The notes under the pieces are model-generated. The model saw nothing but the letters and a program-made list of their open reading frames with translations. It did not search any database and was not told the DNA's origin. Positions 47,768 to 60,900 of a DNA stretch of 64,000 bases are shown piece by piece. The position numbers were made by a program, and so were the translations under genes. How positions within the stretch are numbered: position 1 is the first letter of the stretch; each line of letters begins with the position of its first letter. The stretch spans positions 62,001 through 126,000 of the forward strand of contig VXAZ01018004.1 in NCBI GenBank assembly GCA_013399875.1. The letters are read 5' to 3'. Source of the stretch: Gymnorhina tibicen (lineage: Eukaryota; Chordata; Aves; Passeriformes; Artamidae).

Positions 47768-50700
47768 GAAATAAAGAGGTCTTCTTTTTTCCTCATAATA
47801 TCCTATTAGATAAGGGTAATAATTTGAAAAAAGTTTAAAACTGAAGGAATTTTAAGTAGTTCATTTGGTCCTTAACTGTTTCAGTTAAACTTACAAGGGT
47901 TAAGTCTGGGAAAAGAACAGAACTAATACCAGAATTTAAGTTATTTGAGTTCAAGTTACAAAGGAGGAAAATAAATATCTGAAATAAAGGAAACAAAAAA
48001 CAATCTATCTTCTATAGATATTATTTGTTGCTCCAACACTTAACTGTAATTGTGCCCTTTTTATTTGAAACAATGGCAGAAATGTTAATATTTCCAGCTT
48101 CTTTTGAAAGTTGGTATCTGATAGGTGTTCCAGTCCTGTTGCCTTAAAAACTACCCCAGAATAATTATTAATGGGGAATAAATAAGAAAATGTTGCTACT
48201 GTGATTTCCAATTTAAACATTGACATTAATTTTAAAAACTAATGAAGTGTTGAAACTTTTTCGAATATTACTTGGAGAGGTTTATCCAGTCTTTAGAATG
48301 TCTTTATTTACAAATATGTATATGTTTTTAATGAATTCAAGCAGCTATTTAACCTATGGAAATATGGATTATTTTCTTAACAATCAAATACTTATTTATA
48401 TGCAGATTGGATATCACCTTTTGTGTTTATATTTAAACACTGAGTTGAGATATTAATTTGTCTTGATTAGTATAATTTCCCTTACATTATTAGTTAGAAA
48501 AAAGTGTAGGTGTTACTTTTTCATTGCCATGTGGTGTGTATGCCATTGTAGTTACACTAAAAACATATTTTAGTTATCAGCCTCTGTCTTCAGAGGCAAG
48601 GAAAATGCAAAAAAAAAAATCATGCTTTTTTTCTGTGCAAGCCAATAAACATTTTCATGACTGAGCTTCTCTTTATACGACTTCATATGGACAGCATGAG
48701 TCATCCTGAGTAGACTGCTCTTCTGCAGCATTTAATTAAAAGTCATCTTGATACTCCAGACACTATGGAAAACTTTTGCAGTTTAGTTCTTTAATATTAC
48801 TTGAAAGAAGTGGAATAGCATTTATTTCCGCAAGAAATGTAAGAAATATTTGCAGTGTATATTTTAAATAACACATTTCTGACTTTGGTTGCTTTTTTTT
48901 CATACACCCTACTGAAAGCAGCTTATTAAAATCCTATAATTCATGTTTTGAGAAATTTTATATTCCCAGTCTTCTTACAGATTAATTAATTGCTCTCATC
49001 AACATTTTCTTTCTGTTTCTATCAACATTTTATAAGCATCCAATATTATTCCACAGCAAGTGCAAATGGAAAGGGAATAACCTGAATAGTGTTTCATGTT
49101 TTTCTGTTTTTACTGAGTTGCTCCTAGAATAATATTTATAATGAGAACCAGATAGATATGATATTATATAATCTAATTCTCTATTTTAAAAAAAGTCCTT
49201 TTAATGAGCTTGCCAGTTTCCAATTAACTTTGTTTTGATTTTTGTCATTATCAAAAGATGAATAATAGCATCCCTAAACATAGTGCCATTGTAGCAGTAC
49301 TAATCTGTCAGCAAGTATAAAAATAATTTTAAAGTATTGTTAAAGTAATGCGAGTTTTAATAATGATAATTGAATGAAGCACCTAGTGATGACAAATGTT
49401 AAATTGTAGAAATGGTGTCCTTATTTTTTTTGTTCTCAAAAGAGAATGAGAAAATACTTTCTTCTTCACCATATTCTAACAATTATTAGATGAATTTATT
49501 TTTAAATCAATTTATTTGATTTAAATTTATTTAAATTTATTAAATTTATTTTTCTATTCTGATTTATTTTTCTATTACATAAAGTCTATCCTATCAGAAC
49601 TAATTGCTTTTCATATGAGGAATAGATGAAGGCAAATAACCTCAGGATGACCTTCATACAGATTTTCCCTAAAGACAAATAATTCTAAAACCTATAAATT
49701 ATCTTCCTCATATAAATATGAGAGATACTATTGAAAGTAAGTAATCATTCTTACCTTGATTACTTTCTAGTGACTTATTTTTTATAACACTGTGGCTTTT
49801 CTAGGGAAATATCTCTGCAAAAAATGTAGTAGTAAATTTTAGTAGTAAGTCTAGTAACAGCTTTCACTCATGGAAATCATCAGTGTTCCCTCAAAATTTT
49901 CTAGGATTTCTTTTAGAAATTAAAAGAGGTAAATGGTGATATATTTTTCTACTGCAACAATCTTTGCATACATTCATACTAGTAATATTTTAAAACTATC
50001 TAACTACTTTATTAGTTGAGATATTTTAAACTATATTTTCTGATACTTAAAGAAAAACAGAATTTAAAAAATAGATTAGTTGTAAAAGATAGCAATCTAA
50101 TAAAATGTTCAATTTACATCATCAATATACATCACTAGGTTTATTAAAATTGTACCATGACAGTAGAAATTCAGTGAGACAAGATATAGATAATGGTATT
50201 TTAAAATTCTCCAACTTCCTTATTGAGACTAAATGAAAAATGAGAAATAATACATATTTAATTATGCCCTGAGCCTGCTAAAACTTATGCATGTTTCTAA
50301 CTTAGTGGCAGTAGTTACATTCTCTTCAATATCACTGTTGTTAGCGAAACATTAAACAGATGTATAAGCTTTGGCAGGGTGAAAATTTACAAACTGGCTT
50401 CCTTGAGATTGTGAGTCCCACTTTTTCCTTCTGAAATGATGTAAAAAACGGCTTGTAACTATTAGGAGTACATTTTTTTTCCCCCCATAAACTGGATGAG
50501 ATTTAGCAATGGAATGAAGAAAGAAGAAGTTCACAGCCTTGGGAAATATGATGCGCAGAAGGCAAAGAGCAAGGTGATTACATGAAGATCATAACAGGTG
50601 CTATACCCTCACAGGCCCAATAACATAACAACAGTTGGATCTTATATTCCTTGTGTGGTAGCCGTCTGACTATGAGTAAATTTCCTTTTGTTGTAATAAC

Positions 50701-53700
50701 TCCTTCCAGTCTGTAGGAAGCAATTATTAATGGTTCTGGAGACAAGTGTGAAGTTCTGTGTGTATAGGAGAAATGTGATGGGAACTGCTATTGAACGAGT
50801 TACCTAACTTGAAAGAAAAGCAGCCTGGGTTTCCCTTTATAGCCAAAGGAAGGATGTACTTATTTTTCATGATTTGCATTAAAGAGCCCAGCCTAATTTC
50901 TCTCCTGATATAAGTGCTTCTGTTCAGCATCTGACACTCTGTGGAATATGTGCAACAGAAAGAGGGGAAAAAAGAGATTATCATAGTATTGTTGAAGGAA
51001 AACAAGCCTGAAGGACATTGAATGAACACAGCTACTTCCTAATCTGCAGGAGATTCTGATTTTGAAACCTTTTTTGTCTATTCAAAGTAATAACTTGGTC
51101 TGGCATAAGTGTTTGACTGACTGGGAGCCAATGTGCATACTATAAAGTAAAAACATTGTAAGAAAATCACCTTTAACTTGAAGTGGTACTAATTGCTGCC
51201 TAGATGTGACTTTTTCTTTACTCCTTGATCAGCTCGTAATGCACATGAGTACTGCTCACCTTTGTACATGGGCTGTCATTCTGAGAGGATTTTACCCTTT
51301 AGAAGCTATTGAAAGTGTAAGCAGAACCAGGTAATTGCTCAATGGTCTGGTTTAGAAAGAGAATCTACAGAGCATGAGGTAATTTGGGCAGAAAGGAGAC
51401 CAGTGGCTATCAAAAGCTTTTCTTCTCTTTGTCCCAGCTACTTTCTATTAAATGTAAGGTTATAAAATACTTTTACTATAATTTAATAGGTACAGTCTAC
51501 CTATAAAGAGTCTGTTAGCTCTCAGGACATGTGTGTTAGATCAGTGTTACACCTGGGTATTAGGATGACTCTTGAAAGACCTCCAGCGAATAACTAGTGA
51601 AAATCACTGTAAACCAGTGTCTAAAGTATGTTGCATGAAAGTCTTATTTGTGAACTATTTCCCTATGATGCTTTGAAATGCTAAAGCATATGATTTCCTT
51701 TTAAATCTTGTAGTCCTAAAGTTTAAATAAAATAACAGCTCCTGGTGACCAGTAATTATTTTGAAAATAATTACTTAGGCAAAATAATTATTTCAAATTA
51801 ATCAAAAATTAATTACCTTAACCAAAGGTATGTATACATAAAAACATATAGGTACATACAGTACATAAATTACTCTTTAGTTTTCATAACTGCAAGAAAA
51901 TGCCTGAAATTATAACCTAGCTTCATCCTGCAGTCTCAAAATCCAAGAGAATAGTAAAAGTATTTCCATTTTATACACCACTGATTTAAGGACAGCTACA
52001 TCCTGGCAGGCATTGCCATGCAGCTTGGAAAAACATAGGGAAAAGTTCTTCTACAGCAGTTTGCAAAACAGGCACCAGAACAGCAGTGGCAGTGATGTGT
52101 CCTTGGCTTCCCTGGGCAACTGTTTCTTCTCTGGTCTGTGTTAGTCCCTGGCACTTTTATCCTGCAGTTGCCCTCAGCAGCCCAGTTCTTCAGGTCTTTG
52201 GCACAGAGACAACTAGAAAGTTATGGCATTAATTTACTGTATCCTGATACCCACAACAGTGACATCTGTCTAAAGATGGCCCAAGAGAGATGGTCTTCTG
52301 AGTTCCAATGTTTGATAAATATGGTGTGCCTATGTGAAAATAAGAAGTTTGGGCACCTGAAGGCAATTTAATTCTGCGCTGATATTAAAACCAAAACCAG
52401 ACAGCATTATATATGCCTCAGAAACTGTTTCACATCCTTTGTGTGCTTGCACATGATAACAGTTTGTCCTACCTGTTGCAAAGCTCTGAGTCTCATCATG
52501 GCAGAAGTACCATAAAGAGAAAAATGCATAATTTGTACAATTTATGTTAGCCAAATGAAGAATAATGGGATTGGTCTCAGTTTGATAACCCATATCTATT
52601 GCCTTCAACATTATCAAGGCTTTCTTTTTTATCGGGTCTCTTTATTCTCACTTCTTACATTATTTTAAAAACATTGTGTTGTGGGGAATTTGTTTGTATT
52701 TCAGTAGTGAAGCTGCTTTTGTGCACCACAAAGACTTAAACATTGAGTTATTATTAAGGCCCAGAATAGCAGTTAAGTTTTATAATTCGACAGCAGAAAC
52801 CATAGGTTTCTTCTCTTATAGGAGCAATTAGGGAGGCATCTGTCAGTTGTTTCACTGGGTTTAAAGATGGAAAGTCTAACCATGCCTAAAAATAAATATC
52901 AAATTTGAAACTATTAATTCCTTCTTCATAATTCTCCGTGGACTTTTTTTATTAAAAACTTTTTAATAAGTGACTTTTTTTTAAAAATTAAAGTTCCTCT
53001 CATAGAAAGTTTTTTATCATTAGACTAAAATTTTCCTGGAAAAAATATTTTTTCTTTTGTGAATGTCACCTTTGGAAAATGTTTTCATATATGTACATAA
53101 AATAATAGACAAAAATAAATCTTAACGATCATACAAAATTTAGTTTTTTGATAATAGGACCTCTGTATTTTTTTTGTCCGAATTATTCAAAGATCTTAGT
53201 CCAAAAAAATGTCCTTGAAACAGCATGGGGGTTTGCTTGCAATTTGGGAAGTAAAGCCTTTATGTTGTAAAATCAAACGGCTAAAAACCCCAGGTTTTGT
53301 GTTCCCGTTATTGTCAACATATCTGGTCTGATACTAACACTCATATTTAAATTATTTATTTGAAAAAGTAGTATGATAAAGGAATATATCTGCAACATCA
53401 TCAAGCAAAATATGTCATTGTTAAGAAAACCTGCTGATCTTATACTAATTGCCACTTTCTTCAAAACATTAGTTTTGACCAGCAGAAACAGGTATTTGTC
53501 TTATTCAACAGAAATACTGAGTTCAGCACAGGAAAAGTCCTGGAGGTGCTGTTGACAAATGAAGCATTATGCAAAAATTTTTCTCCCCAACTTTATATTT
53601 AGTCTTTTGGAGGTTTCTTGTTTTGCCTTTTTTTTTCCCTCTCACAAATGTGATGTAGTTCAAAACACTGAAAATCAAATAGTCCTCAAAAGGCCCTGCA

Positions 53701-53854
53701 ATGATGTTGAGATGGTGATTTTTGTATGGAATAAGAGAAGCATACATATGCTTCATATATATGACAACATACAACAGCAGCAGAAGCTTAGGAATAAAAA
53801 CTATAAGCAACTACTGAGAATACAGTCTCAGCCACAGGAAAGTGATTCTTGGCA
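47768..53854. other. AT-rich non-coding stretch
   Basis: The longest repeat-poor part of the window, about 6 kb. No gene, LTR or CR1 recognised. Contains AT-rich direct repeats at 49493-49576 and an AT palindrome near 51765-51815. Confidence 0.5.
49493..49576. repeat. AT-rich direct repeats (ATTTATTT/AAATTTATT)
   Basis: Repeated 'aaatttatt' words followed by 'atttatttttctatt' twice (about 49545 and 49562). Local slippage products. Confidence 0.8.
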
Positions 53855-54444
53855 GGGCATTGTCGCTTTGGCCGCTGGCCGCCCGGAGGCCTTGGCAGGC
53901 GACAAGGTTCGGTGTCCCGGTAGAAAGCACCTGCCCTGTCAGCAGCTGGTGGCTCGCTGCAGGAGACCCACAAGCAGGCAGGCTGCAGCACCGCTGTTGC
54001 CGAGCAACAGCGAGGCAGTAAAGGGCCGAGGGACCTCTTTCTTGTGCTCAAAGTTCCAACTTTATTGTCCCGTGAAGAAGCAACAAGGTAACAGGGAAAC
54101 CAGTTGAAGGGCCAGCGACAAGGAAAAAGCACGGGGAGGGGCCCGAAGCCCCTTTTTAAGGGGTACCAAAAAAAGGGGAGGAACAAGGGGTACAAGCCAA
54201 TAGGGAACTGATGGGGAATGACAGGTAACAAATCAGGGGAATACAAAGGAGGGACTTACAAATAGAAACCAATCAGCAACCGAAGAGAAAAGAACTTTCC
54301 AGACCAGATTGCATATGCAANACCCCCAGCTGGTGGCGACTCTCCTCCCCCGACCCGCCCTCCGGGTCGGAGTCATAGGCGGGGAAATCCACCCACTGAA
54401 TGTTGTCCAGCCTCGAAGTGGGCTGAGCCACCGCAACAGGGCAT
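53855..54444 (-). mobile_element. Solo ERVK-like LTR with perfect 6-bp target-site duplication
   Basis: The LTR is 53861-54438 (578 bp). On - it begins TGTTGCGGTGGCTCAGCC and ends ...CAAAGCGACA. 'gggcat' is present at 53855-53860 and again at 54439-54444, an exact 6-bp duplication as made by ERVK integrase. On - there is a TATA-like 'ccttaaaaagg' near 54154-54164 and AATAAA at 54061-54066. No internal genes remain. The exact duplication points to a relatively young insertion. One N at 54321 is an ambiguous base. Confidence 0.9.
54321..54321. other. Single ambiguous base
   Basis: One N inside the solo LTR at 53861-54438. The flanks here are not duplicated. Confidence 0.95.
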
Positions 54445-57310
54445 GGTTGATCAGATGTGTGTGTGTGTAGATGCATGCACATGTATGTGAGTTATAATAG
54501 AAACCTTTGGACAGAAATCACTGTGCAGCTATAAAAAATCCCATCGTGATGAGTATTTCCTGGTTATGTATAGCTGCACAGTGTGATGCTGGTGTTGTTG
54601 TTGTCCCGCCTAAACTCCACCTTGGCAAATAGTGATGGAACCTCTAAAAGAACCTGAGATTGTCAAACACAGCCCTTTTCATCCTGCTGTACAACACCGA
54701 GCATTTAACAACATTCCTAGTGCTCTCTCACAGTACAATGAACACAGGATTTCACTTATAAGATGCTATTTAGATGCTTAAAAGAAGTAAGATTGTTACA
54801 GCATTATACAGCAAACTATAAAATCTGAATCTGATCGAAATACTAATTGGATCATACTGATTTAATTATTGGTCTTGTGGCTGGAGTTATAGATACACTG
54901 ATTAAAACTGTATCTTCCTGCTTACAACCTGCATTTCCTCCTTGAACCAAAGGTCACTGTTAATGTCTTGAAGAGCAGCCAGATTGGAACATCTGTGCAA
55001 TTACCCTTATAAAAAGGAGGCAAACATTTTATAGCTCACAAGATAAATGCGTCAATAAGCCTTTCCAAAAGCCACCTAGAAAAGAATGACAGGCTTTGAG
55101 TTAAAATCTGATCAGACTTAATATAGCAAGAGAAGAATAGATATTAATCACAGAAGTGGAAATAAATGGGAAAAGATTTTTCTCAAGTGAAGCTGCTAGC
55201 ATCTGATCTGAGGATCTGAGCTAGAGCACAGCCCATAAGATCATCTTCAAATTTTTTGTTGTAGGTACTTCAAGAGATTTGAAAAGCATAAAAGCCGGAG
55301 CATGGATATACTGCTTAAAAAGCAAAATTGAATTAATTAGACAGGATGGAAGACTACCTCTTAACATAGGAAAACTGTATTCTAAAACACAATTTCAAAA
55401 TACTTTCCACTGTAATTTTTATTCCTCTTTTTTACTTTATTAAAAATAGATGAAAAATGAAGTGGACAGCTTGGATTCCTTCTGAAATATCTTATTATAG
55501 CAGACATGAAGACTGAAGGAATTGAATGCAGTTAGATAGCATTATAGGTGAAAGAAGGATAGAGTATCATATCAAAACAGAATACATTCTAAAGGCTTCT
55601 TTTCAAATAATTTTGAAGTATCTCCAGTATAACTTTTACTATGTATATCCTAATTTCAAGAATTGAACCCTGTATTTAAGAAAAAACCAAAAACTAAACC
55701 AGAAATATTCTGTAGGGAAATGTTGCTATTTTCTTGTCTTTTGTCTGATCTTCAAGAACTGATTTATATATTTGTAAGTTGTTGGGTTTTTTGTTTGTTT
55801 CTTTTTTTCAGAAAAGAAGAGGAAAAGCCAAATAAATCTCTGTCCAGTGAGTTAAAAAAAGCTACTTCAATAAAAACTAGTTCTATTTCTTGGAGAATAA
55901 TGCAAACATGGTGCACCAAAATACACCAAAGGTTTTATTTATCTCCTGAGTCATGAATGGCTTAGGACCCTTAAATATAAAGTAAATGAAGAGTTAAAAC
56001 TAAGTATGCCTTTGGTGATCAGTAATACAAAGAACACTAATATAGCTATTGAAATGAAGAATCCATTCTTAACCCTAAAGAATAGCAAATATATCACCAA
56101 AGAAATCAACAAAAAACATGCTTCCAAATTATTTTGTAGTCAGGGTGAATCCTGAGAATTATTACCTGCATTCTTAAATTTTAAATAGCTCTAGAAACAA
56201 AGTATGGAGCTTTATTTATTTACTTACTGTATCAAGTCAGCTCAGTCAAAGACATTAAAATCTGAGCATAGTTTGCTAACTAGTATTAAATAAATCAGAT
56301 GAATAAATCAAATCATAGGAAAAAGGTATGAAATGCCTGTTCTGAAAACTTTGAGGGGCAATATTTAATTTCTTCCCCTAAAATCAAGAATATCTAGTAG
56401 CGTATCTGTTCTGTAATTTAAAAAGTAGTTTTCATGAAAGTGTAGTCTTATGTAAATTTTTTCAGTTTTCTTCTGAATAGTTTCACAATGAATGCAGAAA
56501 ACAAAAATGGTCAATATTCATGAAACGTATTCATATCTTCTAGTGCTGAAAATATTCTACTCATTTTTACTTATACACATACGTATATTCTGGTTTTGTA
56601 CAGGAGACAACTTGTTTTGAAAATTCACATGCATCATTACTTTACAAATGCTAACTAATCTGAAAAAACCCCCATATTTTTAGTCAATCAGGACTGGAAA
56701 AAATAAATCTTAACTGTGGCTTTTAGGATTAATCCATTCATGTAGAATTCTGACATGCAATCTAGCTTTCAAAATTTTTTATACAGTGTGAGAATTGTTT
56801 TCCTTTTTTATTTTAATCTTAATGTCGCAATCACTTTATATTAACACAGCAAAGCTCATACATAAGCAATTATTATGGAAGACTTAATACAGTCTTCATT
56901 GATACACAAACAAGCTTTAATAATAACACAAACTATCATGGCTGTATGCTGTCAAACTACCAGCTATGTCTCTATATATTCTAGTCTACAATAAATATAT
57001 GATAGGTCATTCTTCTTCCACCACTAACAGGTTTTATAGCACAGAATATTTACCAACTGTCTGGCACATAGGCAGCTATTGCCAGGTATCTAACTTGCCT
57101 CTCTGTAGGGATGCAGATTTTTACTTGAGCACACGGAACAGATGATATGTTGTACATTGTCATAGCTTGTCAGAAGTTACTATATTTGTCATGCCCTGTT
57201 GCAGAAAGTAGTTCACACATTTTTATCCATTATTAAAAGGCACCTGAAATACCCAGAGCCATCTGAAGGGACAATCTGATGCACAGAGAGACTTCATAGC
57301 TAATTAAAGT
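54445..57310. other. AT-rich non-coding stretch
   Basis: Short GT repeat at 54456-54470. No gene, LTR or CR1 recognised. Confidence 0.5.
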
Positions 57311-57733
57311 TGTAAAGTAGGAATGCTTTTAGTGGATCAATTGCGATGCCGGACACATGGGAAGTTGTCCTCCGAAGATGCGTGTACCCCAGCAATGCTC
57401 AGCTTGGTATTTATCGAGTTACAAGTTACATATGCATTAAATTATACAATATGCCTATACATATTCATTATCCATCCCCGCCTCGTATCCTAATTAGCTT
57501 AAAAGTCATTAACATTATAATGCGCCTGCGCACTGCCGCCTGGTGGTCGTGGGCTGGGGTCTCTGGGATGAAGTAAAGGTCTTCCTCAGACTTGAACTTT
57601 TTACCCCGCTTCCTTGCTCATGCTCTCTAAGCTCCTGGTCCAAGTCCAAACTCCAGGGCTGGTTCCAGCTGGTTCCAGGATCCAAAGCCAGGACCGGTAG
57701 TCACGGTCTCTACCCTTTATCAATGGCCCTACA
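57311..57733 (-). mobile_element. 3' LTR of a truncated ERV1-like provirus
   Basis: On - the LTR starts TGTAGGGCC at 57733, immediately after a polypurine tract, and ends ...CTACTTTACA at 57311. U3 contains 'gcgcactgccgcc' and its reverse neighbours, and 'gataaatacc' (TATA-like, about 57409-57415). Downstream 'gatccactaaaagcattcc' sits where the family has an AATAAA signal, which is now mutated. Avian ERV1 LTRs I recall share the '...gcattcc.ctttacaactt' end. No target-site duplication can be checked because the 5' part is missing. Confidence 0.7.
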
Positions 57734-57746
57734 TCCTCCCCCTTCT
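57734..57746 (-). other. Polypurine tract (plus-strand primer site)
   Basis: On - 'cagaagggggagga' directly abuts the LTR start TG. Retroviruses keep such a tract as the primer for second-strand DNA synthesis. Its position fixes the LTR as the 3' LTR and the orientation as -. Confidence 0.75.
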
Positions 57747-57905
57747 GCTTGGCAAGCATAAGTATCGAGCAAGCAATATACATTGTCTAACAAGCAGCTG
57801 CAAAATTTAGCAATACCAGTAATGCCCACAATAAGCAATTAACCCTTAAATCCTAAACCCCTCTGTATCAAATCAAACTCATTGACGTCTGAAATGGCAA
57901 AACAC
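57734..57905 (-). pseudogene. env: Remnant of env (transmembrane subunit C-terminus)
   Basis: On - the region upstream of the polypurine tract has a frame with a hydrophobic stretch (CLLWALLVLLNFAAAC), an in-frame TAG, and then a short tail ending KQKGEDV that runs into the LTR. A membrane segment followed by a short cytoplasmic tail that overlaps the polypurine tract is how gamma-type env genes end. It is broken by the stop and has no upstream surface or fusion domain. The rest of the provirus (gag, pol, most of env, 5' LTR) is missing, so nothing functional can be made. Confidence 0.5.
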
Positions 57906-60900
57906 CAAACATTTAACTTAAATAAGAGAACATATTAAGCTGGAATAATCTAGCCAATATACTTTCTTCTTTTCTCAGGAAAGAGAAGTTATTGAGAAAC
58001 AGACCCCAGCACAGGGCATTCTCTCTGCTAAACCAATGGATTAGAAATTTTCATAGGACAAAGATGAAAATTCAAGTGTGAGCCAGCTGTATAGCTAAGC
58101 ATGCTATGTTGAATGCTCAAGAGTCATACAGCCTCCCAGAGGGATGTTTATCTCTGACATTATAACATTACCAACTCTAATGAAGGTATTCACCTGAACC
58201 ATGGAGATGGAAGCAGCCCCTTTCCAGTTCTGCTGCTCCTGATGTGGCTAAACACACATTTTTGTCATTGTTAAACATATGAAACTGTCTTCTGCAATGC
58301 TCTCGAGTGTCTCTGAATAAGACACTGAGCATAAACACAGCTATTGGTGCAACTCAGCACAACAGTACACATCTATAATTTCAGATCTATACCAAGTTAA
58401 AAAACAACCCATATAACAGCATCTGTTCTTGATTCAAAAGAGCTGAGCTAAAGTAAAAATATTTTCATCTACATTAAACCTGTTCTTATAAATTTACATC
58501 AGATTATGACATTTGAAAAGCTTAATTTGAAAGCCCTTCAGTGAATTTCTTTGTGTAATCACGTTTCTGATCTGCTCTGTAGAGTTCTCACCTTACAGCA
58601 CTAAGCTGGAATTATGCTGTCACTTACTGGTTTTACACCAGAGAAGTCAGTTTTTCATTTGGTAATGTAATCTGACAGTCTGACAAAAACACTGGAAAAG
58701 GCATGATGTGTATTCAGCTCTTGAGAGAATCAGAACTGGTGGAAAAACAGATATTTTGCATACTTGTCTAAATGGGAAATTCACTCCCAAGTAACACACT
58801 GCAGGCTTGTGTCATTCATAGTGGCTGGAATTTCTTTAACTGACTTCTCATGGCGCCCCATCAGGCCCAGGAAGGTACCTGTAGATCACCTTAAGCTATA
58901 TGTATAGCTGCACCATGTATAAGGCATAATTTTCAGCTGTGGCCAAAGAGGTTCCCCTCCTGTTTCTAAAAGGAAAACAAGTGCATTAATGCACTCCTAA
59001 AGTGCTGTCCTCCAGCCATCAGTGGAGGCTTTTATTCAGACTTAGCTTAATCTCATTTACACAACTTCACCATAAGGGCAGATCACCAACTATATAGGGT
59101 TTTATTTAGATACAGTACACTCAAGTATATTATCTCTTTGGAAAAGTGACTATGAAAAGTCCAGAGCAATTAAGTCACTATATGCTCCCTGTCAGTGTTA
59201 GATTAAAAAAAAAAAAAAAAAAAAAAATTCTACAGCAATATTGAGTTGTTCTAATGGAGATTTAATAAGGATCAGGGTCCCTATCCATAGAAAGAAATTT
59301 GCATAGGTTGCAAATTGTGTAATTACCATCTTTTTACTTTTCCTGTATCTTTGGAAACTTTTCCTTAAAAGCAATGTTTTACAGTGTTACCAAACTTCTA
59401 CTAGGTTAGATCAAACAATAAAAACACACAAACTCTGTACGTATTAAAGCTAAGGGCAGATATCACAAAGGAAGTTTCGCTGCCTTAAATCTGGTAAGGT
59501 GGGACTTGGATTTTTGAGATCATTTCAGTCTATACTGAACCTCATTCTAGTTTTCCATCTTAACCATCTTTGAAAATTTTATAAGGATCGTGGCCCAACT
59601 GTAGCAAGCAAACACACAAAATTCAGTTATATGTTTCTCTCCTCTCATATTTTGATATGTGATGCAATTATGTATATAGTATGTGTAGTTAGAAAGACAA
59701 CAGTATTTTTAAAATGGAAGAAGCAGCACAGTAAAAAATAAACAAGAGAAGTTCATATTAACATCAAGTTTTTATTTTACCTTGGAGATAATTCTTTAAC
59801 TTGAACTTCTTGGTAAAAACAATTTAAACATTTGAATAACCTCACTCTCACACATAGAAAGAATAAATAAAGAGGAAAAATGATTAAAAAGAAGAGTAGA
59901 GAATATAGAGTGCAAGCCTAAAACAATTATTTCAATGACAGAAGACACTATTAAACTGAAGAAAAGTCAGAAGAATTTTCACATAAAGTTCAAAGATTAA
60001 CAAAATCTATTTATTCAAATACAAGAGTAGTCCAAAACCTAACACTTTTAAAAATGCTGTTAATAATAATAAAAAAACCCCAAATCCTTAATCCTTTTCT
60101 TTTTATGAATATTTGTGTCTATCTTCATTCCAGCAGACCCTTTTTATCTCACATTTCAGAAAGAAAATAAATCTTGTTGAATGACTTTCACAGGTATTTT
60201 TTGTCAAAAATATTGTATGGAAGGAAAAGATTTTGGAAAGGAGTGTTAAAGATTTTTCTGAAGTTAATCTAATTTCACTTATTAGAAGAAATATTTTTTT
60301 TAAAAATACTGAAATTTAGCAAGAAAACCCCAGATCCTTCTTGGAAAAGAAAAGAATAACGACTAAGCATGTTGGCTTAATCATGAACACAGAAATTTCT
60401 GGTTATCATTTGTACTGAGTTTCTTACTCAGAAGCATTAAATACATTATCATTAGTCATTTATGAAGGAAAAGGATGTGAAACTGGTAATCTATAGCAGT
60501 AATTCTTCAAAGTTTAAGGGAAAAGAGACTACAACAAGTCAATTGCCATGGAGTACCTATAGTGGGACATCCTGTCCCCACCTTTCCAGTCTGCATGTAC
60601 TCGCTGTCACAAGCACTGGCTTCCTTCTAAACAGTCTATGACTTCTGATGGATTTAAACCCGTAAAGTGATCATTTTGTACTCAGGAAAGTGCAGTGTTA
60701 CAAACATTTTCTACTTGAAGGAGGATTTATATATAAAAGGTTCTTTTATTGGATATATATAGATTCAGAGCACATAAAAAGAAGGTGTTCTGGCAGTTGG
60801 GTGAAAGCAAGTAGATTAAAAAAATCAAATTTGGTATAAAATCCGGTAAGTTCTCAGTTGTGGAGTACAGTAGCAGCATATAAACTGTGCAAGCAGCATG

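Noticed and set aside
53559..54107. 182-codon open frame on +
   Set aside because: It crosses from AT-rich host DNA into the solo LTR at 53861, so it is a chance fusion.
57409..57415. Functional promoter of a host gene
   Set aside because: It lies in an LTR U3 with a mutated polyadenylation signal; no downstream exon is visible on -.
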